From Unio delphinus (Eukaryota; Mollusca; Bivalvia; Unionida; Unionidae): 64,000 nucleotides of DNA. Below the pieces are notes generated by a model, which saw only the letters and a program-made list of their open reading frames with translations, made no database searches and had not been told where the DNA came from. Below, one piece after another: positions 56,258 through 64,000 of the stretch. Where the stretch lies: contig JAQISU010000022.1 in assembly GCA_029339505.1 (NCBI GenBank), positions 17,551,001-17,615,000 of the forward strand, in the 5' to 3' direction. How positions within the stretch are numbered: the first letter of the stretch is position 1; every line of letters starts with the position of its first letter. A program made the position numbers and the translations under genes.

Positions 56258-58450
56258 AGAATCATTTATAAAGAACACTTTTTTTCGAATTAATAATCAC
56301 TGAGTAAATTTCCCAACATTCGACATAAAACAATAGGTTTCGTCACTAAAGTTTTAAATATTTGTAATTCTTCGGTATATATTTTGTTATTATTAATGTA
56401 AATTGTGTAATTTCTGCATTTTAGCGAAGAAAATCATTAAGAAATATACAATTATCTTTTATGGGAATAAGACTTCCACTAGGAGCATTTAAGACATCTC
56501 CATGTGAAAGCCTTTTTGCGGAAGCGAATGATCCACCTTTATCGCACCGTAGAGAAATGCATTCTACACAGTATGCTCTTAGGTTAAGATCAAACCCTCT
56601 GAACCCTGCTTTTTTGCCTGTTTTTCAACCAAAATATAAAACTTTATATGAAAACAAACCAAATGGCATACCTTCATTTGGCATCAGAATATCATCCAGC
56701 TTTGAAACTATCAAAATTAATCTCCCTACAGTTCAGAACACGTTTGTCTCGGAAATACCACCTTGGCTCCTTAAGCAACCCAAAGTAATTTTTACATTGC
56801 ACGATGGGGAAAAATCTGAGACAAATCCTGCCATTTTCCAGAACTCTTATCATGAACTCATCAACGATTTTAAAAACTACACAATTTTTTTTTTACTGAC
56901 GGATCAAAAGTTCATGAAAAGGCTGCTGCAGCCTTTGTTAGTGGCAAACACATAACCAAAGTGCGCTTGCCAAACGATGCGTCCATATTTTCAGCGGAAA
57001 TCAGAGCAATAGATCTTGCTCTGAAATTTGTCGAACAAAAACACATTTTAAATAGCATTATCTTCTGTGACTCACTATCAGTGCTTCAGTCGCTTCACAA
57101 TAGAAAACTGGATAATCCATTGTTAGTCAATATTCTCGTCAAAAACTCTGAGCTTAGTACCTCCTATAATATAGTATACTGTTGGCTACCTAGCCATATT
57201 GGTATTAGAGGTAATGAAGAAGCTGACCGGGCTGCTAAGATGGCTCTATCCCAAGAACCATCGGATTTTAAATTACCGTTTACTGATTTTAAACCTTGTA
57301 TCAAAAAGTACCTACGCCAGAAGCCACTTCATTCATCATGGAATGATGAAGTCAATAACAAAATTCATGCCATCAAACCAACCCTGGGAGAATTGACTCC
57401 TTCCTCCAGAACTATCCGTAGGGAGGAGATTGTCATTGCAAGAATCAGAATCGGTCATACATACATTACCCACTCCCACATACTAAAAGGTGAACACCCA
57501 CCAGAGTGCGTTTCTTGCAATGAACCATTCACTGTTAAACACTTTATGACCGAGTGTTCCGACCTGCAACCTACGCGTGATAAATACTATAATGTACAGG
57601 ACATGAAGGAACTTTTTGATACTATACATATCACTTGTATTTTAGATTTCCTAAAGGAAGTAAATCTCTATTTTAAACTATAACTTGTATGCCATCACCT
57701 AGAATATTTTTATCTAATGCAAATACCACCTCTTATTTCCATTTCTTATCATCAACATACACCATTTACATCTCCCGTTGATTGGGAAGCTTCATATTTT
57801 CCTGTTACCAACATCTTACCATTTTATATTTAACTATTATGGTTTTTTATATCGCTGGTCGATGTTAAACCTTTCTTATTTTTAAACATCTAGCCTATTG
57901 TATGGCGCTAAATAGCCTAAAAGTGTTGGTGCGCCGTTAAAATTCAAACAAACAAACAAACAAACTTTTATGGGGCAATTCTGTCACGATTTTTGACAAC
58001 AAGTCGATGCTAGACATAAACATGAGGCGAACGTTTTAAATGAAAATGCAAAAAGATGTCAGAGACCATCAACCAAACCTAATGGAAATATACACAGCAT
58101 TTAAACGATGTCGCAAAACAAACATCAAGTTTCTGGCCTTATCTGATGAATATGCCCATTGATATGCATGTATATTTTTCGGCATTATGTGTGGTAGGAA
58201 CGTTTTAATCACTATATCTATGATTCACGTCCATGAGTACCACAATGGGGAAAAACTCATTGGTTATTTATTTTGCTTTATCAAAAGAGGTCCTGAATAA
58301 AAAAAATATAAATAAGGAACAGAGAGGTATTTAGTTTAATCTACAAGTTTAATCTTGATCGCATTAAGGGTCTAAATTGACCCTTAAAGTACTTACTCTT
58401 TTTCAAACGCGAGTCAGCTAATGCTGAAAAAAGGTTCTAATGATGGTCAA

Positions 58451-58483
<33 letters not shown>

Positions 58484-58507
58484 AATAATATAATTAATAA
58501 TAATGAT

Positions 58508-58552
<45 letters not shown>

Positions 58553-59166
58553 TAATAATAATAATAAATAATAATAATAATGATATAATTAATAATAATG
58601 ATATAATTAATAATGATTATCATATAAGTAATGATAATAATATAATTAATAATAATAATAATAATAATGATATATTCAATATTAATAATAATAATGATAT
58701 AATAAATAATAATAATGATATATTGATAATGATAATATAATTACTACTCCTACTATTAGTACTACTACTACTTCTACTACTACTGCTACTATTACTACTA
58801 CCACTACTACTACTACTAATAATAATAATGAATTAGCTTACCAGGTGGTCCTCCAAATGTCTGATCTGCCAGATTTCCTCTACTTGAACCGCCTAAAAGA
58901 TCCGTAAATGCAGATCATATATAGAAGCAAGCATTACTGGTGCAAACATGTCATAGCGGTGCTTTGCGGCGTAATATTAGATTAACGAAAACTTGTCTTG
59001 TCTACATTTTGCCCATATAAGAAAATGGCAAAATAAGCGTTAACCTGATCTAAACTGTAAAATCGTTCCCTCAGATTATCGACTGTACTCAAAATTCTTA
59101 CTGTCACATTATTAAAATAATCAATTTATATCCATTCAGAACCACAAGACGTGTTTCCTCTTACTG

Positions 59167-59204
<38 letters not shown>

Positions 59205-62200
59205 ATCCCTCGTAAAGTGGTACGTATAATAATCCGGTAGCTATCCATTCATGCAAGTAACACGGCGATAACGAAAATGTATTAAAATAAAGAACAAAGA
59301 AGCAAATGGCAACAACGTATGAGCTGACTTAATCAGAAGCTTAAACAACATCGTTGACAAACTATATTGAAAGAAAGGTGACGATATACTTTTATTTCTT
59401 AGTTTGGCTTGTTCGTTTTGTTTCTTCTAGTACATGTCCAATATCTCATCAATAATAATACAACACACAATACGCATTTACATATGTACTATTAATGCTA
59501 TTATATAAACCGGAAATGGACTGAGCTGATGGCCGCTCGATCTCTCATATATGATGTACAAAAGAGCCGCCAAGTTAAATCACATTTGGAGAGGAAGAAT
59601 AAATGCCTGTGCATTGTGAAAAGTTCAACATATAGGTTAATATGTGGGTGATATTGATGAATACCACCCGACTGCAGTTCCTGATATATAACAACACCTA
59701 GTCAGATGATATTGTACAGCGTCAACCGCCTGCATCATTAATAATATTTCAGAGTTATATAAGCGTAATTATGTATTTAAGCATCCGTATACACAGATAA
59801 ACCCTTTCTTCCGTGCCAGTATCTGAATAAGATATATACTTTCCTGCATTAAGCTTGTATTTAACTTTGGTAATGATAATATAACTCCGTTGAATGTAAT
59901 TGATCTCTTTAAGACTTTGAAGATTTTCACCTAAATAGGTTAAATGTACAAAATGAAATATCGCATTCACTTCCAACCTTTTCTTTTTCAAAAGCAAAAG
60001 ATTATTTTCTTGTTATATTGGTCTCTCTGTCTCTCTGGAAACCGGTATATATATATATAAGCTCTGATGGATTGTGCAGTTCTTGAATATACCAGCAAGC
60101 AAATGGCTAATGAACAATTATGTATTATATTTGGATACAAGGCCTGTCATTTGTTATAAATATATATCGACTTTCATACAATGATGCCCAGACAACACAA
60201 AGTGCCACCGTTATATTTACCTTAAAATGATATCCAGATCATACAAAATGCCATTGTTATATTTACCTTGATCAAGAAATGTCCAGATAAGATAAAGTGA
60301 CTTTGATATATTTACCTTGATAGAAGGATGTCCAGACAAGGCTGGGTGTTTGATTTACGTTTTGAGTATCAAACGACAATGCATTCACAAGAAGGAGTAG
60401 ATTCATATGTTAGGCAAATAGGAATAGCATTTGCTTTTGAAAGTAGAATTAAATAAAATCAAAACTTCTCGGGTCAAATATGTTAATAATTCTAGTTTTC
60501 TTGCAAGAGAAGAAATGCCTGAGTTATAGAATATCTCCTTTTCGTAGTCCAAGAATAGTTATACTGAATGCAAATCAGGGTTATCACCAACTTTGTGAAT
60601 ATCACTGAAAAGTAACTATGCCAATATAAATTTCAAACTTCGTACAATCTGTATACGCTTGTGGATTTTATAAGAATGAAGAATTGCATACAAAGTGCAT
60701 CATTGTACATACACTGATATGAATGAAATCAGCTCATCTGTTCATTCGTCACTTTCCAGTTATTTTATATATGTTTATCTTAGCCGTATTTTCAGCATGT
60801 TTTGCCAATGGAACTAGTTTTGATCCTTCTTTATTATACTTGATTACTGATAAGTTTGTTGCAATGAGAATTGTTTCCAAACTGTAGGTATAAGCAATCC
60901 GAAAGCAGCTAGATTTGCTTGTGGTACTAAAACTTACATTTGCGGCAACAGCTCTTGCGAATACATTCACCTGAAAATTGACTTTAGACAGCGTTTCTTA
61001 CATGAGTAACAAATTTAGTGTCGATATAATAGCCTACGATATGACACAGCGTCAAATCTAGAACATCTTTCTTTATTGTCCAAGGAATTTTGCTTTTTGT
61101 ACATAATCAATGGAAACTGAAAATTATATTTAAAAAAAACTGTTTGTGTATGTCTATGTATGTATGTATGTATGTATGTATGTATGTATGTATGTATGTA
61201 TGTATGTATGTATGTATGTATGTATGTATGTATGTATGTATCTATGGATGTATGTATGAACGTACGTACGTACGTGTGTATGTGTGTGTGTGTGTGTGTG
61301 TATGTATGTTGGAAGGTATACAAGACTAGCAGGAAATATAGGTCTCGCTTATTTGGTTGGAGTGAGTTAGAAACAAGATTAATCACGACATATTTTCTCT
61401 CAGTAGTTTCGGTAAAATTCTTGAGCACACAGAATATCCGATATTTGAAATTTAACTCAAAATGGGCATATGAAAGCAGTTACAAAAATAGAACTGGACC
61501 ACTGTGATCTAATTCCTCATCTGGTCCTCATTTTATTCAACCGAAATTTAGCTGCTTCTTTATGTTTATTGTGAGTGATAATATTTGTAGAAAAACTTAA
61601 GTTTAAATGCTTGAGGTTTCTAACATTAGTTCAAAATTGAAAAGTAACGGAGGTCGAATATATCTAATTAGAAAGACGGTCGCAATATTTGTTCAGGGGA
61701 AAAAATATAATGCAGTGAACAATTATAGTTTCTGTTATGGGATATCTACAAAATGGTAAACTTTCTGCACCTTTACTTACTGGTTGTCATAACAACATGA
61801 ATATGCCAAAAAGTCTGATTCATGACATTTACAGCAGTACTCAGAATATTAATGTTAATATTCTATTGAAATAATTGCAGTCCCCATTTTTGTGTCTCAG
61901 GTCAATATATTTTGATAATTGTGAGGAATTTCATTCGAATATGATTTTATATTGCTGGATTTATTAGTACAGATAATTCGATCATAGTTCAACATTTAAG
62001 TTATGGAACATAAACATTATAAATTGAAAAGTAATGTGGATAATCGTACTTTCTTAGCATGATAATACAAAGCTTGGTTTATTAATATCTCATCAAATTA
62101 GGTGCGTTTATCTTTGTATATTTTTGGTATTGGTCAATCAACTATCTTTGTATATTTTTGGTATTGGTCAATCAACTATCTTTGTTTATTTTTGGTATTG

Positions 62201-63312
62201 ATCAATCAACTATCTTTGTATATTTTTGGTATTGGTCAATCAACTAGTTTGAATAAGCAGCTTTAAACTCACTTAAATGAACAGAAATAAAATCCATCGT
62301 CCGGCCATACTGTCAAACAAAATGAATTTTAAACTGTCGGGTTGGTTTTCATTGACTTGATGCCCATATTGACTAGACTTACTTTGATCTGGCAACGTGA
62401 TTGTAGAGTTTGACAATGATAATCAAATTGGGTGATCGTGTACTTCCGGTAGCGAATCGGAATATTATATTAGGAAATACATCCACCGCTATTTACTTCA
62501 CGTCGTACACATATCAGTTCAGGTTAAAAGACGATCGAATTTCAAAGTTTGACGAAAAAAAAATCGATGGACGAACGATAATAATTCATATGAAAGGAAC
62601 TAGTTACAGGCCAAATAATTTTCAAATTCACTTGTCTGTGTTCCAGCCGGAGACGTAAATCATCATGTTTTGTGTAAAAATAAAATTGACCGGAAGGAAC
62701 TATTCTAATACGTCTAATAGGAAATTCAGAATATTCAAATTAGTAAAGTTACGGAAATCAACTGTATGAATGCTGGAAATCTGATTCACACATACCCACT
62801 TTAATTTCAAAACAAAGAAAAAATAAAGTACAGACCTAAAATAAATTAGACCCTTAGCAAACTAATTCACTTATTAAGCATCCATAATTCACTCAAGGTG
62901 AAAGTGTTCTATCTAAGCAATTGTCTCGCCTATTCATTGGCATATCTGTTAAAAATTACATACATCTGGTTATGTAGACGAAGGCAATCATAGATTATGT
63001 TCGTCTGTTGCATTGTGATGCAACAAAACCATTTTATTAACAGTCCTCAATTGATCTTTGCAAGAAGATTCACACAAATATGTTCATTCCATTCACTGGT
63101 CAAGCAAAGGGTCGATTAGTAGATGTGATGTTGAGATTATTGGACCGAGGCAGTGAATATTCTCCCTGGACTGCATTGAAATCAAAGAGATAAGATCTTC
63201 CAAAGTGGCAGGTGTCAAGAAACAGGTTGTCAGGCTTACAACTAAAAGAACATACCCTGCCCGGAGAAGGAACTTGTTGATCCACCGGATGAAATACCAC
63301 CAAACTGTCCTC
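50906..63312 (-). CDS. Partial gene of short symmetric exons encoding Gly/Ser-rich protein
   Basis: Minus-strand exons, 5' to 3': 63312-63256 (57 nt, GQFGGISSGGSTSSFSGQ), 58892-58842 (51 nt, GSSRGNLADQTFGGPP), 52085-51918 (168 nt, RRSDSGSGNSAAG... to SGTSEIGG) and 50923-50906 (18 nt, QGAAS). Each begins after a good acceptor (caatttcag, tcttttag, gtgatttcag, ttttttag) and ends at a good donor (gtatgt, gtaagc, gtaagta, gtatgt). Each starts with two bases and ends with one base of split codons, so all are phase 1-1 and joinable in any combination without a frame change. No first or last exon is visible; the gene probably extends beyond both ends. Product unknown. Low-complexity, phase-1 design suggests a secreted or matrix protein (inference). 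Confidence 0.6.
50930..51900. other. Intron of the symmetric-exon gene
   Basis: AT-rich with a G-rich tract near 51410-51445. No other coding exon supported; ORF 51521-51775 has no recognisable motif. Confidence 0.4.
51918..52085 (-). CDS. 168-nt phase 1-1 exon
   Basis: Acceptor gtgatttcag, donor gtaagtaat. It encodes 55 full codons plus split ends and is open in the predicted frame. The N-terminal half is Ser/Gly/Pro-rich; the second half (PNLVVLQTSDQRQENVSSMI) is more ordinary protein. This is the longest and best-supported exon of the gene. Confidence 0.65.
52090..53350. other. Intron sequence, no gene seen
   Basis: ORFs at 52242 and 52753 show no coding features that I can support. Confidence 0.4.
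53361..54203. mobile_element. Foldback element with tandem-repeat termini, 10-bp target duplication
   Basis: gttttatata lies at 53351-53360 and 54204-54213. Between them the two ends are inverted repeats of about 100 bp (53361-53472 and about 54080-54203). Each is built from units like ggtttgaccataggt and ggtttgtccacagcggg. The middle 600 bp has no coding capacity. Long inverted ends made of short tandem units with 9-10-bp duplications are typical of foldback-type DNA elements; Mutator-like MITEs are the alternative. Confidence 0.75.
54214..55490. other. Intron sequence, no gene seen
   Basis: AT-rich; short ORFs only. Confidence 0.4.
55500..55735 (+). mobile_element. tRNA-derived SINE, second copy
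   Basis: Same family as 1641-1897: ggtggccgagtg head, atctcacctctgtcc(g)cgtg, cgtgggtcggtgg, and gtgctgaaaagtggcgttaaa tail. The B box is mutated, so it is old. Confidence 0.8.
56168..56252. repeat. (TA)n microsatellite
   Basis: About 42 TA units; the ORF on it is an artefact. Confidence 0.95.
56466..57683 (+). pseudogene. LINE pol fragment: RT end, RNase H, zinc knuckle
   Basis: The first part reads RLPLGAFKTSPCESLFAEAN, the end of RT in I-group elements. After about 140 codons a poly-T run (56884-56892) shifts the frame: YTIF|TDGSK, the first RNase H Asp motif, is split across frames. The second frame then runs to 57683 with SAEIRAIDLAL, FCDSLSVLQSL and WLPSHIGIRGNEEADRAAK (catalytic E, D, H/D). 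A C-x2-C...H...C motif follows (CVSCNEPFTVKHFMTECSD). The ATG at 56461 belongs to the target duplication and not to the element. Apart from the frameshift it is well preserved. A relative lies at 30344-32260 on the other strand. Confidence 0.88.
56466..57964 (+). mobile_element. 5'-truncated LINE insertion with 10-bp target duplication
   Basis: cttttatggg occurs at 56456-56465 and 57965-57974. The element starts inside the RT C-terminus, carries RNase H and a zinc knuckle, and ends in a (caaa)n tail at about 57943-57964. 5' truncation and a simple tail are normal outcomes of target-primed reverse transcription. Confidence 0.88.
57975..58440. other. Intron sequence, no gene seen
   Basis: Unique AT-rich DNA downstream of the LINE. 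Confidence 0.4.
58449..58829. repeat. Compound (GAT)n/(AAT)n/(ACT)n microsatellite
   Basis: Blocks of gat, then aat with gatataatt inserts, then act/tactac. It ends 12 bp from the 5' splice site of the exon at 58842-58892. Confidence 0.95.
59167..59195. repeat. (AC)n microsatellite
   Basis: About 14 ac units. Confidence 0.9.
59196..60180. other. Intron sequence, no gene seen
   Basis: AT-rich; the 80-aa ORF at 59755-59997 has no recognisable motif. Confidence 0.4.
60190..60345. repeat. Three-unit minisatellite containing donor-like sites
   Basis: Three imperfect ~55-bp units with tgatatatttaccttgat / tatccagat(c/a). On the minus strand each reads TCTGGACAT...ATCAAG|gtaaata, a good 5' splice-site match. 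Confidence 0.6.
60938..60970 (-). CDS. Possible 33-nt microexon
   Basis: On the minus strand aattttcag precedes and gtaagtttt follows a 33-nt segment, so it is frame-neutral. In phase 0 it reads VNVFARAVAAN; in phase 1, the phase of its neighbours, ECIRKSCCRK. Neither resembles the Gly/Ser-rich exons, so its membership in the same gene is uncertain. Confidence 0.3.
61150..61312. repeat. (TATG)n and (TG)n microsatellite
   Basis: About 22 tatg units, then tacg and tg units. The His/Thr-rich and Tyr/Val/Cys-rich ORFs across it are artefacts. Confidence 0.95.
61313..62105. other. Intron sequence, no gene seen
   Basis: AT-rich. A strong donor-like gtaagtaaag on the minus strand at about 61770-61780 has no frame-compatible acceptor. 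Confidence 0.4.
62111..62246. repeat. 34-bp tandem repeat, four units
   Basis: tctttgtatatttttggtat plus tggtcaatcaacta, starting at 62111, 62145, 62179 and 62213, with one or two changes per unit. Confidence 0.93.
62416..62658 (+). CDS. Possible small gene or last exon, product unrecognised
   Basis: ATG at 62416 to TAA at 62658 gives 80 residues of ordinary composition: MIIKLGDRVLPVANRNIILG, then YFTSYTYQFRLKDDRISKFD and SYRPNNFQIHLSVFQPET. A tgattgtag just upstream (62397-62405) could be an acceptor joining in the same frame. The beta-rich pattern is only an impression, and no family is recognised. It is antisense within an intron of the symmetric-exon gene. Confidence 0.3.
   Translation: MIIKLGDRVLPVANRNIILGNTSTAIYFTSYTYQFRLKDDRISKFDEKKIDGRTIIIHMKGTSYRPNNFQIHLSVFQPET
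62659..63250. other. Intron sequence, no gene seen
   Basis: AT-rich. Minus ORF 63100-63330 overlaps the 57-nt exon at 63256-63312 in another frame and is its shadow. Confidence 0.4.
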
Positions 63313-63724
63313 CTGAAATTGTTTGAACATAATAATTGTAACAGATCTGAGTTACGCCCTATCCCTTAAGTAGTCCTATCACAGGTTGCGCCTTTTCCAC
63401 TTGCTTCAAGTGGATATACAACAATCTTCACAAATATATCAACTATGATATCCATGCGGGGTTAACTTTGCGTAAAATATGTTTTTATTGAAAGAAATAT
63501 TGGCTAGCTGATTTTTTACGAGATGGATAGCATTTAGCAAAATTTACGCTGCAAAACATCCTGTCAAAATCTTAAAATAGTATAATCTTTCTAGATCCAC
63601 AATCGTTTTTTTTTAGTTTGGTTTGCTTTTTAATAGTACAGTGAGTGTTATTTGATGCCGAGTGAGTGTTTCGCGAGTTCTACATGTATTTGAGAGTTAG
63701 TTGATGCCGAAACAAAACGAGAGC

Positions 63725-63815
63725 CTACTGGGCTTAATCTGATGGTGGGACGCGAACACGCATCCTCGTCGTCTCAATAATAATCAATGAGACACACGGG
63801 CTAATTTCGAAATCC
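63725..63815 (-). mobile_element. Possible tRNA-derived SINE head
   Basis: On the minus strand ttagcccgtgtgtctcattg and gcgtgttcgcgtcccac resemble A and B boxes at the right spacing. No full cloverleaf; the body is unclear. Confidence 0.35.
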
Positions 63816-64000
63816 CTCAAAATGAAATTCTTGTTTTCGAATCATTTGTAAATTGTGCGGTCTCAAAGATAAAGGCGCTTTATTGTATTATACAATGATA
63901 CATAATTACACACAATCACACCTACAGCAACAAAAGATATTTAAAGATATAAGATTCTGGATATAAAATAAACGTCTTTAAAGGAAATATTCTACACGGA

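Noticed and set aside
56461..56465. Native start codon for the LINE ORF
   Set aside because: It lies within the duplicated target site cttttatggg.
61015..61507. His/Thr-rich and Tyr/Val/Cys-rich ORFs
   Set aside because: Encoded by (tatg)n microsatellite on either strand.
61740..61815. Another exon of the symmetric-exon gene with donor gtaagtaaag
   Set aside because: The only nearby acceptor gives 34 nt, which breaks the frame, and the content is unlike the other exons.

Overview
The window is AT-rich animal DNA, most likely from a mollusc. It shows spliced genes with GT/AG introns, a recognisable RAD51-paralog gene (XRCC2), tRNA-derived SINEs whose bodies end in the 'gtggcgttaaa' type of tail familiar from molluscs, and many LINE, Gmr1-like LTR, Helitron and hAT relics. 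The species cannot be named from sequence alone; the lineage call is inference.

Layout. 0-6 kb is transposon debris: the 3' end of an LTR element whose pol stops after RNase H, a decayed LINE on the minus strand split by a SINE with an 11-bp target duplication, and an internally deleted Helitron with its 3' hairpin. 6.7-13.7 kb is the genic core. A two-exon 106-aa gene on the minus strand and XRCC2 on the plus strand lie head to head across about 0.5 kb. XRCC2 has a 33-nt first coding exon, a 4.85-kb intron full of repeats, and one large second exon. 14.2-24.5 kb is a 70-bp satellite with a 3,011-bp higher-order repeat. 25-32 kb holds a hAT-type MITE with a perfect 8-bp duplication, a SINE, a 177-aa coiled-coil ORF of unknown origin, and an I-clade-like LINE on the minus strand. 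32.9-37.4 kb is a second satellite, 64 bp per unit. 38-44 kb has a small hAT MITE and a 48-bp minisatellite that stays open on both strands. 44-48 kb has a LINE tail and a second Gmr1-like relic whose integrase lies upstream of the RT linker.

50.9-63.3 kb is the most interesting gene-like region. On the minus strand there are at least four short exons (57, 51, 168 and 18 nt). All are multiples of three, all are phase 1-1, all have good splice sites, and the three short ones encode small-residue (Gly/Ser/Ala)-rich peptide. They look like part of a symmetric-exon, low-complexity protein gene running off both ends of the region. In its introns sit a foldback element with 10-bp target duplications and terminal repeats built from short tandem units, a SINE, a LINE insertion with its target duplication intact, and many microsatellites.

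The genes do not form an operon or pathway. XRCC2 and its divergent neighbour may share a promoter. Most remaining long ORFs are products of satellites, microsatellites or transposons.
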